The notes beneath the pieces were generated by a model that had not been told where the DNA came from, did not search any database, and was given only the letters and a program-made list of their open reading frames with translations. The position numbers and the translations under genes are program-made. Positions 10,372 to 19,380 of a stretch of 64,000 bases of DNA are shown in pieces; the stretch's first letter is position 1; the number at the start of each line of letters is the position of its first letter. Origin of the DNA: an uncultured bacterium (lineage in GTDB: Bacteria; Patescibacteriota; Minisyncoccia; Phycocordibacterales; UBA9973); the NCBI GenBank assembly GCA_937895515.1, contig CALAYS010000077.1, positions 72,083-136,082 on the forward strand. The letters are read 5' to 3'.

Positions 10372-10629
10372 TTATTTTACCGTCATTAAAAGTTTTTTTG
10401 AGGAATCATCTATTGATGATCTAGTTGCAATACATTTAATTTCCATACAATCAATAACAGCCTCTACTTTTAAAGCAGTAGAAGCCATAACTGGCATTGT
10501 GTTCTTAAGTGTATCCTCAATGTTGCCAACTCTCTTGTTTAATTCATTAAGTTCATAAACAATCATAGTCAGCGGTTTTCCTGTATACCTTTTAAATACA
10601 GAATTTAATTCTTTAAACAAATCATCCAT
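10372..10629 (-). CDS. Hypothetical small helical protein, 85 aa
   Basis: Not recognised. The sequence MDDLFKELNSVFKRYTGKPL continues into heptad-like ELNELNKRVGNIEDTL, predicting a short coiled coil. Its start overlaps the Pol III alpha stop codon by one base (TAATG), so it is translated with the polymerase and could be a small accessory protein; this is inference only. Confidence 0.65.
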   Translation of the reverse strand: MDDLFKELNSVFKRYTGKPLTMIVYELNELNKRVGNIEDTLKNTMPVMASTALKVEAVIDCMEIKCIATRSSIDDSSKKLLMTVK

Positions 10630-12170
10630 TATTTAGATTCAATTCTAGAAACATAAATATCAGGAATTTTATTAAGATCCCTTATAACATCTATGTCTAT
10701 ACTTTTTACAGGAATAGATTTTATGAAAAATACATACTTATCTATATCAAGATATAAATTAATAGAAGCATTTCCAGAATCATCACTGTATTGTAACAAT
10801 TTATTCTGTATAGTTTTTACTCTTGCAGTTGATGGAACACCAAGAATATGTATACCAATGCTGTTTAGTTTTTTACTAGCAGAAAGATTAGATTTTTGAA
10901 TCCTAGAGGATAGGTCAATACAATTTAAAACAAGTGCAGAAAATCCTCTATTGCCAACAGAGAACTCACAAAAAGCCATTATGTAATTGCCTTCAAAACA
11001 TATAGGTTGAAACTTTTCCCATTTGTCAGCAAAAAATATAAGAGAGAATGCATTTCCTTCGTGATCCTTACAATCAACAAATGCCATAATATCGCCACTT
11101 GCGACTTGATGTTTCTTTATCTTAATTATCTCACATAACACATATTCTCTAGATTTAATGGAAGGAGCAAGCATAGCTTCTATTCTAGAAACAGGATAAA
11201 AATCTTCATCAACAAGTGATCCGATAAGATCAAAAGGATTACCAGAAATATATACACCCATCAATTCTTTTTCTTTCTGCAATATAGTAAATACAGAATA
11301 CTCTTGACACGAATTATTATTAAAATATTCATCGTGCTTAGTAAGAAACAAAGCAATACGCTCAGGAGTTAATTCCTTAAGCTTACCATTATCAGTAAGA
11401 TCCAATATATACTTTTCAAAAGACTGAATCATGCAAGAATGGTTTAAGCCAAAACAATCAAGTGAACCACTGTTTATTAGCGCTTCAATAGATTTCTTAT
11501 TAATACCCTTGACAATACAAGACTTAATTAGAAAATCTGCAAAGTTGTTATAAGATCTAGATTCAATAATTTTTCTTATAACAGCAGGCCCAAGACCTTT
11601 GATTCCATTAAAACCAAATAAAATAGAACCATCCTTAGCAATAGTAAAGCTTTCATTCGAAAGATTAATATCAGGAGGCAAAACATCGAGGCCATTATTT
11701 CTGGCATCATCTATATACTTAGATTTTTGATCAGCATCTTCTTCAAGAGAAATACAAGCTGCAAAAAATTCAGATGGATAATGAGTCTTAAGGTATGCAG
11801 TAAAATAAGTAAGATGAGAATAAGAAATGGCATGACTTAGATTAAAGCAATAACGACTAAATTCTTCCATGTCATCAAACATCTTGCAAATAGCAGATCT
11901 CTCATATCCATTACGAACAGCGCCATCTATGAATTCATCTCTAAGCTTTAATAAATCTTCTCTATTTTTCTTAGATACAGCCTTTCTAAGCTCATCACTT
12001 TTAGGCCCACTAAATCCACACATCTCCATAGACAATCTAGATAGTTGCTCTTGATATATAAGCATTCCATATGTTTCGCTAAATATATGATTAAACTCAG
12101 GAAATATAAAATCAGATTTTATTTCACCATTACATGCTTTTATATATGTAGACAAACATCCAGGTATTCC
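10629..12170 (-). CDS. dnaE: DNA polymerase III alpha, C-terminal polypeptide, last exon
   Basis: 513 aa. It begins GIPGCLSTYIK, continuing the fingers domain directly after ...LIRP of the preceding exon. It includes the helix-hairpin-helix region (GIKGLGPAVIRKI) and an OB-fold-like C-terminal part. This is the fingers, beta-binding and DNA-binding portion of the replicase. The apparent start MGIPG at 12173 is partly intron (ATG is the last intron triplet), so this is an exon and not a separate gene. It overlaps the downstream 85-aa gene by one base. Confidence 0.88.
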   Translation of the reverse strand, partial: GIPGCLSTYIKACNGEIKSDFIFPEFNHIFSETYGMLIYQEQLSRLSMEMCGFSGPKSDELRKAVSKKNREDLLKLRDEFIDGAVRNGYERSAICKMFDDMEEFSRYCFNLSHAISYSHLTYFTAYLKTHYPSEFFAACISLEEDADQKSKYIDDARNNGLDVLPPDINLSNESFTIAKDGSILFGFNGIKGLGPAVIRKIIESRSYNNFADFLIKSCIVKGINKKSIEALINSGSLDCFGLNHSCMIQSFEKYILDLTDNGKLKELTPERIALFLTKHDEYFNNNSCQEYSVFTILQKEKELMGVYISGNPFDLIGSLVDEDFYPVSRIEAMLAPSIKSREYVLCEIIKIKKHQVASGDIMAFVDCKDHEGNAFSLIFFADKWEKFQPICFEGNYIMAFCEFSVGNRGFSALVLNCIDLSSRIQKSNLSASKKLNSIGIHILGVPSTARVKTIQNKLLQYSDDSGNASINLYLDIDKYVFFIKSIPVKSIDIDVIRDLNKIPDIYVSRIESK

Positions 12171-12228
12171 CATTGGGCCCTTTAATTAACACACTAGTAT
12201 CCCTGGAAAAGATGTGTTAAGGTTTTAT

Positions 12229-12240
12229 TATAAATAGGAG
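12229..12240 (+). promoter_or_regulatory. TATAAATA box and GGAG ribosome site ahead of the plus-strand nuclease gene
   Basis: TATAAATA at 12229-12236 is identical to the T4-type late-promoter box, and GGAG follows at 12237-12240, six bases before ATG. The box lies so close to the start that a transcript from it would barely contain the ribosome site. The late-promoter reading is therefore weak, while the ribosome site is convincing. Confidence 0.35.
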
Positions 12241-12246
12241 ATTAAA

Positions 12247-12954
12247 ATGCAATACACAAAAGAACATATAATCAATGCAATACAAGAGATGTCTAAACAT
12301 CACGAAATTACACAAGAAAATATTTACAAATATGGCAAGCAGTACAAAATATCCATGCAACCCATACGTACAGCATATGGATCTTTATCAAAATTTAAAA
12401 ATGAACTTGGTTATGAAATTTTTAGAAAAGAATATACAAAACATGAAATTTTAGAAAAACTATTATCTTTTTATAAAAAACATGGAACTTTATCTAAAGA
12501 ATTATTAGCTAAAGATAATTATATAAATCCTAAAATTATTAATAGAATATGGGGTAATTTTAAAAATATGTATTTAGAAATATTTCCAGAAATATTAGAA
12601 GAGAATAGATTTACATCCAAATCTTGCATGATGGCCTTATTAACAATAAATAAAATATTAAAAGAAGAGCCAATACTAGAAACAAAATTTGAATGGTTAA
12701 AAAATCCAAACACAAATAAACATTTGAGAATAGATGCATATTATAAAGAACACAATATTGCTGTAGAATTTCATGGAATTCAACACTATGAATTCGTAAA
12801 ACACTTTCATAAAAATATAGAAATATTTGAATATAAGAAAAATCTAGATGAAGTCAAAAAGAAATTAATAACATCACATAAAATTAAATATATAGAAATA
12901 CCATATTATTTTAATCAAGAACAAATTATAAATTTAATAAATCAAAACTTATAA
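12247..12954 (+). CDS. Intron-encoded VSR/PD-(D/E)XK-like homing endonuclease
   Basis: 235 aa, one of very few plus-strand genes. The N-terminal half carries repeated short helical units (KHEITQENIYKYGKQ, KHGTLSKELLAKDN) that look like DNA-binding repeats. The C-terminal core RIDAYYKEHNIAVEFHGIQH gives the D...E-x-H pattern of the EDxHD/VSR nuclease fold, with a following KKNLDEVKKK helix. It lies wholly inside dnaE intron 4 in reverse orientation. It is related to the nucleases at 4258-4740 and 22185-22994. Confidence 0.75.
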   Translation: MQYTKEHIINAIQEMSKHHEITQENIYKYGKQYKISMQPIRTAYGSLSKFKNELGYEIFRKEYTKHEILEKLLSFYKKHGTLSKELLAKDNYINPKIINRIWGNFKNMYLEIFPEILEENRFTSKSCMMALLTINKILKEEPILETKFEWLKNPNTNKHLRIDAYYKEHNIAVEFHGIQHYEFVKHFHKNIEIFEYKKNLDEVKKKLITSHKIKYIEIPYYFNQEQIINLINQNL

Positions 12955-13184
12955 TAACTCCAGTTTCCTGGAGGATCGGACTATATCTTCACCATTGCTA
13001 AAGCTTTAGGTGATGGACGCTTAATCTGGTTATTAAGGGAACTGTATCCCTCCAGTAGTCTCTGCACGTTCCCAGAGTGTACTCTGGGCTTCGCTCAGGA
13101 TTGACATATTGCCATAAGACAACGTAGCTTTCCCTGAGTTCATCCATTTTATTACTTTATAGTTTCCCATAAAGACCCCGATCC

Positions 13185-13883
13185 AGGGCGTATCAAGGAT
13201 ATAATATTACTTATTTCCATAATAGTTTTAGGTCTACACTTCGAAGCATAATCAGTCATCATCTGAGCTTCCATCTGAAAAACACCAAGGGTGTTCTTAT
13301 CAAGAAACAACTTATATGTTTCATCATCATCAAGAGGAATTGATTTCATATCAAGGCTAATATTTTTAGTTTGTAATATATAATCAAAAGTTTGACGAAT
13401 AACACTAAGGGTTTTAAGCCCAAGTATATCTATCTTTAGAAATCCAACATCCTCAACGATATGTGCATCGAATTGAGTAACGGGCATATCCTTAGAAGCA
13501 AATTGTGGAACATAATCAGAGATGGGTTCATCAGCCAATATAACACCAGCAGCATGAATACCTAAAGACTTAACGCAGCCCTCCATCTCTTTAGCCATAT
13601 CGACTATTTCCTTTATTAAAGGATCAGAATCATATTTTGCTTTAAGCTCTGGAGAGTCCTCCAGCGACTTATCTACCGATTCATAAGATGCAGACTCAGG
13701 TATTAATTTTGCCAATTCATTACTGGTTGCAAATGGAACTTCCATTATTCTACAAATATCTTTAAATAAACCACGACCTTGAGAAACAGAAAATGTTCCA
13801 ATATGAGAAAAGCCACTACCATATTTAGCATATAAATACTTAAGAACGTCATCTCGTCTATTATGTGCAAAGTCTGTATCTAT
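13185..13883 (-). CDS. dnaE: DNA polymerase III alpha, C-terminal polypeptide, middle exon
   Basis: 233 codons. The exon begins IDTDFAHNRRDDVLKYL, the second half of the catalytic P-D-I-D-x-D-F motif; both palm aspartates are here or at the junction. Further palm motifs are SLGIHAAGVILADEP, FLKIDILGLKTLSVI (third catalytic Asp in KIDILGL) and GVFQMEAQMM. It ends ISLIRP. A TTG at 13895 that could be read as a start is intronic: the real boundary is G|ATA at 13884/13883, joined to ...GGTAPD of the upstream exon. Confidence 0.9.
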
Positions 13884-14981
13884 CTTTATGTTCAAATAGT
13901 GTCGTTAATACTATTCCGGATAATTAATCCAGCTTGCAATCACTTGCAAGAACAGGTCATATCATTACCCTTAACTCAATAATAGGGTATCGCGCGCTTC
14001 TGCCCACTTGGGCTCTACTCCCTCCACAGGGATGACCGTCACACATTTATGATGCATAGCATCAATTTAGCTCGGTATTGACTCATAAGAGTTATCCACC
14101 GAATTCACGCGATTCACTTTATCAATTACTGGATAAAGGGACTGTAATAACTTATATCTTTCATATTTTCTATCTAAAAAAATAGTAGCATCCCTATATA
14201 AGATGTCCAACTTTTCTAATACTTTTTTATTGCCACCAATATCTAAAGTAAAAGAATTTTTATTATCATGATTTCTTTTTTGCAACGTTAAATTTATTTT
14301 AAAAAAATCCATTAAACCTTCTAAAAATTCTTTAGTGCCCTCAAATCTTAATTTGAACGAAGACCCGTATTTAATCTTGGATATGCAAATAGACCCATCA
14401 CCATCCATATATCCACGAACAAAGTGAGACATAAGATCATGCGGAATAGTAGTAGGCCACCTTAAAATTAGTGACTTATTATAATAACATCCATGAGTAA
14501 TTAGACTATCAACCAGCATATTAGATTTAATTATTACACGAGAAGCTAAAACATCCTTATATCCAGAATATACATAGGTATGTATTGGATACGTAGAGCC
14601 TATTGATCTCGAAAATTTTTCTAAATGATTTTTATCTTTCTCTGATAATGTTATACCAAGACTAGAGCCAGTTATGTAGCCGTCTGCATATATAAATCCA
14701 AGCCAATAAGCTTTAGATTCAGAATCAATACTCTGAAAAAATTTTTCATCAGATTGATATTTCCTACTATTTTCAGAATTTTTACGTCGAAGAATATTAT
14801 TCTTTTTTAAATGATAATAAACAGCATGAACTGTAATATTTAAGCTAATAGCTATTTTACATGCAGATATTTTCTGCACAGTATATAGCTCTATTATTTT
14901 TGTAGATAAATCTAATTGCACAACATATCTCCTAATTGATTTAGATATGTAATATGCTAATACGAATTTTATAAATTGTCA
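13884..14981 (-). mobile_element. Group I intron 3 of the dnaE locus, inserted in the catalytic PDIDTDF motif
   Basis: 1098 nt. The upstream exon ends CCA GAT and the downstream exon starts ATA GAT ACA GAC, so the intron separates the residues of P-D|I-D-T-D-F. The last intron base is G and the base before the 5' site is T, as expected for group I. Core blocks are more diverged than in the other introns (ATGACC near 13955). A LAGLIDADG gene lies inside. Confidence 0.75.
14067..14921 (-). CDS. Intron-encoded LAGLIDADG homing endonuclease
   Basis: 284 aa. An N-terminal helix-turn-helix (ISACKIAISLNITVHAVYYHL) is followed by the two LAGLIDADG helices, YWLGFIYADGYI (~residue 70) and FVRGYMDGDGSI (~170), each with its acidic catalytic residue. 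It should cleave the intron-less PDIDTDF site of dnaE to drive intron spread. The protein at 18317-19150 in dnaE intron 1 is the same class but clearly diverged. Confidence 0.9.
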   Translation of the reverse strand: MQLDLSTKIIELYTVQKISACKIAISLNITVHAVYYHLKKNNILRRKNSENSRKYQSDEKFFQSIDSESKAYWLGFIYADGYITGSSLGITLSEKDKNHLEKFSRSIGSTYPIHTYVYSGYKDVLASRVIIKSNMLVDSLITHGCYYNKSLILRWPTTIPHDLMSHFVRGYMDGDGSICISKIKYGSSFKLRFEGTKEFLEGLMDFFKINLTLQKRNHDNKNSFTLDIGGNKKVLEKLDILYRDATIFLDRKYERYKLLQSLYPVIDKVNRVNSVDNSYESIPS

Positions 14982-15269
14982 ATCTGGTGCAGTTCCTCCT
15001 TTGGTTTTAATCTTGTCAGTAGGAACGTGATCGGTTAAACCAATAAGATATGCTATTGAAGAATTATTTGGGTTAGCAAGACCATTAACACCCTTGGTGT
15101 ATAAATTATAAAGATAATTATCTAAGTTATGAATTTCTAAATGATTTAACTCAAAATATATCCATTCCCTGTTATCAAGATAAAACTGCTCATCAGAAAA
15201 GAAGCCCTCAATAAGACTTCTTAGATGAAGTTGTTTGTCACATTGAACACTCAAAGGCAAGCTCCCCAT
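14982..15269 (-). CDS. dnaE: DNA polymerase III alpha, C-terminal polypeptide, first exon
   Basis: 96 codons ending KGGTAPD, which joins IDTDF across intron 3. The most likely start is ATG at 15269 (MGSLPLSVQCDKQ), overlapping the 3' end of the upstream gene by 32 nt. Alternatively a -1 shift or a one-base sequence error near 15238 would make this frame the continuation of that gene (...FECS + CDKQLHLRS). The ~90 residues before the catalytic motif do not resemble the usual polymerase sequence there, which sits in the separate N-terminal polypeptide. Confidence 0.65.
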
Positions 15270-15807
15270 CTGTATTTTGAACTTTATACAAATCCAAAGC
15301 TTCCACATACGAAGATGAATTACTCTCAATATTAGCAATAAACAAAAATTGAGAAGTAAATAACTCTATGTACTTAGCGTCTGGAATAACCTGCATAAAA
15401 GATTTAATAATATATTTATGCCATGTAGGAATAAGCATATTTTTACAATCAACAGTAGATAAAGATCTTATTATATTCTGCAGAACAAGACATTTCGCAG
15501 ATGTAATAATAGACATCTTACATGCCCTTGGATGAGTAAAAATTAATCCACCAACATTACAAGATACAGTATTGTGTTTTGGAGTAAAGAATGAAATATC
15601 CTTGCCATTTTTATTAACAATATACAGATTATTATCAACATCTTTTTCATTAACTATTCCACGAATAATATCAAAAATAGGTTTGTCACTAGAATAATCT
15701 ATAAAATGTGAATCGAATTGATTTTGTTCTGCTGAGTTATTAAAGCATTCAAGCAAAAATGTAGAATCCGACTTAACAGCAAGTCTAACAAATGTATTAA
15801 ACGACAT
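15238..15807 (-). CDS. Unrecognised protein between the two Pol III alpha halves (189 aa)
   Basis: Starts MSFNTFVRLAVKSDS; the ATG overlaps the stop of the N-terminal polymerase gene by 11 nt. It ends ELAFECSM. I recognise no domain. Its position, coupled to both polymerase halves, suggests either an insertion into the polymerase chain or the N-terminal portion of the C-terminal polypeptide if a frameshift near 15238-15260 is real. Cysteines are frequent near the end. Inteins were considered; the terminal Cys and His-Asn signatures are absent. Confidence 0.6.
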   Translation of the reverse strand: MSFNTFVRLAVKSDSTFLLECFNNSAEQNQFDSHFIDYSSDKPIFDIIRGIVNEKDVDNNLYIVNKNGKDISFFTPKHNTVSCNVGGLIFTHPRACKMSIITSAKCLVLQNIIRSLSTVDCKNMLIPTWHKYIIKSFMQVIPDAKYIELFTSQFLFIANIESNSSSYVEALDLYKVQNTDGELAFECSM

Positions 15808-16831
15808 AATTATTCTCCGAAATTGGATATCCATCAAACTCTATTAATGGAAGTTTTGCTCTTGATGAACTTAAGAATCTAGAAAATAGTAATCCATACT
15901 CTATAGGATCAATCCATGTAATGCCAAGACAATAAGACACAAGACAGCCGGCCGCACTTCCACGCCCTGGCCCGACAAGAATATTATTTACTATACAATA
16001 TTTTATAATATCCTGAACTACAACAAAGTAATCACAATAACCCATTCTGGAAATAGTCCAATACTCTTCATCTAGACGATCAAAATAAACCTTTCTCTTT
16101 GCCTCATCCATGGATTCGCAATATTTATTAAGAAAGGCAATACATTCATCCATGATATACTTATCTGGATTATCAACAATTTGTGGAAATATTTTTAAAC
16201 CCTTAGGTAGAACAACATTGCACATATCTGCTATTTTATTAGTATTAGTAAAAGCAACATCATCACTAGGTTCATTAAAATATTCTTTTAGCACATGATA
16301 TGGCTTAAGATAGTATTCACCAGGAGTATAGAACATAGAACTTTCATCAGTATCTTTCGATCCATCAGTAAATTCACCTTCCTTTTTCTCAACTCTTTTT
16401 TTGTAAATACCGCCCGTATTAATAGTTACAAGTGCTCTATGCAATTCAGATTCATGCTTCCATGTATAATGCGAATCACATGTTATAACCAAAGGTATAT
16501 CTAACTTCTTAGACATTTCTCTAAAGAAGTTATTAACTACTTCTTGCTCATGAATATTAGTCCATTGCATTTCAAGAAAGTAATTCTTACCATAAATTGC
16601 TTTAAATCGCTTAATAGCATCCTCTGCGTCTTCATGCTTATTTTCCAGTAGCATTTGAGCTACATAACCACCTAAACAAGCTTGCAAACAAACAATACCT
16701 TCTTTGTATTGCTCAAGCTGATCCCAAGATACACGAGGTTTGTAATAACGATATTTAATCCAAGCATCACTCGACAGCTTCATTAGATTTTTATAACCTT
16801 GCTGGTTATAAGCAATCAGTAATATGTGATA
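15797..16831 (-). CDS. dnaE: DNA polymerase III alpha, N-terminal polypeptide, exon 3
   Basis: 344 aa opening YHILLIAYNQQGYKNLMKLSS, typical of the PHP/palm connection. It includes PLVITCDSHY and the strongly conserved GPGRGSAAGCLVSYCLGI loop with DPIEYGLLFSRFL. In ordinary enzymes the next residues are the catalytic PDxDxDF; here the chain ends after 19 unrelated residues (PLIEFDGYPISENNYVV). The catalytic aspartates are encoded by the next gene. The ATG at 16834 is intronic: an in-frame TAA precedes it and the splice boundary is G|TAT. Confidence 0.88.
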   Translation of the reverse strand, partial: YHILLIAYNQQGYKNLMKLSSDAWIKYRYYKPRVSWDQLEQYKEGIVCLQACLGGYVAQMLLENKHEDAEDAIKRFKAIYGKNYFLEMQWTNIHEQEVVNNFFREMSKKLDIPLVITCDSHYTWKHESELHRALVTINTGGIYKKRVEKKEGEFTDGSKDTDESSMFYTPGEYYLKPYHVLKEYFNEPSDDVAFTNTNKIADMCNVVLPKGLKIFPQIVDNPDKYIMDECIAFLNKYCESMDEAKRKVYFDRLDEEYWTISRMGYCDYFVVVQDIIKYCIVNNILVGPGRGSAAGCLVSYCLGITWIDPIEYGLLFSRFLSSSRAKLPLIEFDGYPISENNYVV

Positions 16832-17893
16832 CATTTATATTCAATATAGGTCGTTAAGCTATATCCGTAATAATAGGCATAGATACAATACATTCAGTGT
16901 GTCCTCCAAATTTATGGATAGGAATGTATCTGGTGTTATTGCTCAAAAGTAATTGCTCAAGTTTAAAAATATCATTTATATGTCCATGCTTTTGAAAAAC
17001 AATATCAATACTATAATTCTTTCCAGAATCTCTAATGATAAAAGCTTTCCTTTTGTTTGGGAATTTAGATATGCCAACTTTATAAAATGACTCAGTATTG
17101 TTATAAAGATGCATAATATATAGATAAGCTTCAAAATTAAGATCATTTCGCTGAATGCGCGTTTGATTATAAATGCCTTGGCCACCAAAATTATCATAAG
17201 ATTTAACCTTGATAATACTACATTTTGGACAACCACTGCCTCTGAGATGATTATTTGCTTCGCATGTAAATTTACCATGAATTTTGCATATAACATCTAT
17301 AGGAAAATGGGCTCCATTGTAGACAGAATTAGAATATTCATACTTATCATTATGCATTAATTTGCATTTAGAAAAATATGCTTCACTTAATTTTGATTTG
17401 CGCTTAGCGCCTGCGGCAATCATTGAGCATTTTCTACATCCAGACCCCATCATTAATGTGCTTGGAATAGAAAAGAAAGAGCCATGAATTGGACAAATTA
17501 CTTCGCCCTTAGTGCCATTATCTATATATTGAAACTTAGAAAAATCTAAATTGTTTTTAAAACTTGCAACTCTATCAAGAAAAATGTCTTGAGTAAGTTT
17601 ATTTTGAGCAATTCTTGCCATATTATTACTGCTTTATGTTTCCATAAAGAATAGACTATATTATTATCCATAATGTCAATATGGATACTTACTACTTCGG
17701 GCCACTTGGCCCTACTCCTAGGAATAACCATATTATGTAATGATTATACCATCATAGGATAGTCGTTGCACCTTCTTTGCAAGCAAAGCTTGGCTCAGGA
17801 TTGCCATATCACACAAGTGACTTAGGGTTTCCCTGAATTCAATAAGTTTTCGATATGCATTACTGCATAAAGGGCCTATAATTAAGCCGGTTT
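16832..17893 (-). mobile_element. Group I intron 2 of the dnaE locus
   Basis: 1062 nt between GGA TTT (17894) and TAT CAC (16831), interrupting ...KIEGF|YHILL. Core blocks match those of the helicase intron: AGTCGTTGCACCTT on the plus strand at 17761-17774 and AGACTATATTAT near 17650. The stretch coding VYSLWKHKAV near 17630-17665 is shared with the helicase intron. The nuclease gene is in the same orientation as dnaE. Confidence 0.85.
16854..17621 (-). CDS. Intron-encoded homing endonuclease, zinc-finger plus GIY-YIG-like
   Basis: 255 aa, same plan as 6124-6933. Two zinc modules (CPIHGSF...CRKC and CKIHGKF...CPKC) precede a C-terminal domain containing FYKVGISKFPNKRKAFI, LEQLLL and FGGHTECI. 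The plus-strand fragment at 61586-61834 preserves the same C-terminal motifs. It ends just before the 3' splice site. I infer cleavage of intron-less dnaE; the nuclease class is by motif resemblance. Confidence 0.75.
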   Translation of the reverse strand: MARIAQNKLTQDIFLDRVASFKNNLDFSKFQYIDNGTKGEVICPIHGSFFSIPSTLMMGSGCRKCSMIAAGAKRKSKLSEAYFSKCKLMHNDKYEYSNSVYNGAHFPIDVICKIHGKFTCEANNHLRGSGCPKCSIIKVKSYDNFGGQGIYNQTRIQRNDLNFEAYLYIMHLYNNTESFYKVGISKFPNKRKAFIIRDSGKNYSIDIVFQKHGHINDIFKLEQLLLSNNTRYIPIHKFGGHTECIVSMPIITDIA

Positions 17894-18016
17894 AAATCCC
17901 TCTATCTTTTCTTTTCTGAGCGGATCATTAGGCGTGAAATACAGTTCATTTGCATATATAGGCTTCATGCCATGCTTAGAACATATCTTTTCAAGCTCAT
18001 AGGCAGCAGACATTAA
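17894..18016 (-). CDS. dnaE: DNA polymerase III alpha, N-terminal polypeptide, exon 2
   Basis: 41 codons (LMSAAYELEKICSKHGMKPI...) continuing the PHP domain after ...SDHG of exon 1, with the KPIYANELYF strand typical of PHP domains. It is bounded by intron 1 (last base G at 18017) and intron 2 (T before the 5' site at 17894). Too short to be seen as a gene by itself. Phase is preserved on both sides (168 + 123 nt). Confidence 0.85.
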
Positions 18017-19209
18017 CGTGTTATTAAATAGTGGTCGCTAATCACTACCCAGCTTTCGCTGCTATATATTTCTATACAGACTAGACTATATCATTATCCT
18101 TCATTTAGGATATTTCCTATTTCGGGCAGCTTTGCCCTACACCATTCACATGGTTAGTCGTTGAACCTTCCGCAAGCAATGTAATTGCGTAGCGGCTTGG
18201 CTGCTGATTGCCCAATTCTTTTATTTTTCAAGCATTTACGTTTACACTTTAATGTTCCGCTTTAGCAAAAAGACTCTAAGGGGTTTCCAGCAATTAAGGA
18301 AATTTTCACCTACAAATTACTCTGTAGGGCGGCTTTGCCTATTTTTATGTATATTACTTAATTGACATTTTTTAGTACAAAAAGTTTTTGGCTTATATCT
18401 TTTATAGATAAAGTTCAAGCCACAATTTGGACACACAGCATTAATATTGACAACACTTGACATATTAGCAGATCTACACAGTCCAGCATTTGATCTGTTT
18501 CCTGACCTAATTGTATCAAATTTTATTTTTTTACGGGGCATAAAAATATTTGCATCTTTATATAAAAAATCTCTTATCTTTTCAAGATTCTTTGTACCAG
18601 ACCATCTAATCATATATATTTCAACATTGCCATTACCAATTTTAGTAAAAATCTTTGATGGACTTATACCACAATTATCAGACAAATAATTTGAAACAAA
18701 AGCAGCATGATCATAGTAGTTAAATAAAATATAAAACGTACCTGGCACCGCACAATCATTTATATGGAGATGATTGTCTGCATATCTTGAATCAATAGAA
18801 ATACAACCATCGCCATCAAATAATCCCCTAATAAAATGTCTCATATAAGCACATTCAATATTTGGAAAAATACTTTTCTGAACATCTGTGTGTTTTAAAA
18901 TATTATTAACTTCCTTTACAAAGGAAAAACAATATTGACCCTTAGTAGAGTATCTATTTATAGATGGAGCAATATATCTAAGTGGCCTTTCTATACCAAT
19001 AGTATTTTTTACAACTTCAAGGTATTCCTTGTCATCTTCTTGGAGCGATATTGATGGGTTGGTCTTGCCAAAATGGCCATCTGCAAACAAAAGCCCAAAA
19101 ACATAAGCTTTATCTTGTGTGTCTATATTTAAAAAGTAATTACCATACATATTTTTCTCCTTATTTTGTAATTATGCAAGCATAATACATTAAGGATTAA
19201 GGCTTGTCA
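18017..19209 (-). mobile_element. Group I intron 1 of the dnaE locus
   Basis: 1193 nt, inserted after the PHP metal-site motif DHG (CAC GGT | TGAC). Core blocks AGTCGTTGAACCTT at 18156-18169 and AGACTATATC near 18082 (plus-strand reading) match the other introns. The nuclease gene occupies the 5' part of the intron and the core lies 3' to it. Confidence 0.85.
18317..19150 (-). CDS. Intron-encoded LAGLIDADG homing endonuclease with C-terminal zinc finger
   Basis: 277 aa. LAGLIDADG helices are FGLLFADGHF (~20) and FIRGLFDGDGCI (~112). A C-terminal extension holds a C-x2-C...C-x3-C zinc ribbon (CPNCGLNF, FCTKKC), unusual for this class and possibly an added DNA-contact module. It is nested in dnaE intron 1 and should cleave the intron-less DHG site of the PHP domain. 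Confidence 0.9.
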   Translation of the reverse strand: MYGNYFLNIDTQDKAYVFGLLFADGHFGKTNPSISLQEDDKEYLEVVKNTIGIERPLRYIAPSINRYSTKGQYCFSFVKEVNNILKHTDVQKSIFPNIECAYMRHFIRGLFDGDGCISIDSRYADNHLHINDCAVPGTFYILFNYYDHAAFVSNYLSDNCGISPSKIFTKIGNGNVEIYMIRWSGTKNLEKIRDFLYKDANIFMPRKKIKFDTIRSGNRSNAGLCRSANMSSVVNINAVCPNCGLNFIYKRYKPKTFCTKKCQLSNIHKNRQSRPTE

Positions 19210-19377
19210 ACCGTGATCAGAAAAGCAAACACCTCTCATTCCCATGGCCTTTGCCCTAATGACATAATCTTCAATATCTGAAAATCCATCAAGAGGAGAA
19301 GCAATTCGACAGTGAGCATGTAAGTTTGTATACATGCCAATATCACTTTCTAAAATATCATTATTATAATCAGTCAT
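19210..19377 (-). CDS. dnaE: DNA polymerase III alpha, N-terminal polypeptide, exon 1 (PHP domain start)
   Basis: 56 codons from ATG at 19377. The reading YTNLHAHCRIASPLDG carries the HAH metal ligands of the PHP domain, and it ends GVCFSDHG, another PHP ligand motif. Unspliced, the frame hits TGA immediately after DHG. Combined with exons 2 and 3 the N-terminal polypeptide is 441 aa. The start lies three bases after the stop of the upstream 136-aa gene. Confidence 0.88.
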
Positions 19378-19380
19378 AAC

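Larger units (their letters stand above)
12171..13184 (-). mobile_element. Group I intron 4 of the dnaE locus, with its nuclease gene on the opposite strand
   Basis: 1014 nt between CGC CCT (end 13185) and GGA ATA (start 12170), interrupting LIRP|GIPG. Core blocks on the minus strand include GATATAGTCC near 12980 and a GTGCAGAGACTACT block near 13055-13068, typical of group I P3/P7 regions. Unlike the other five introns, its nuclease gene (12247-12954) faces the other way. It therefore needs its own promoter. Confidence 0.8.

Noticed and set aside
13895..13895. Start codon TTG for a separate polymerase gene
   Set aside because: The first codons are intron sequence; splicing at 13884/13883 restores PD|IDTDF.
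14982..16831. Split intein joining the two polymerase chains
   Set aside because: No N-terminal Cys/Ser splice block and no C-terminal His-Asn motif at either junction.
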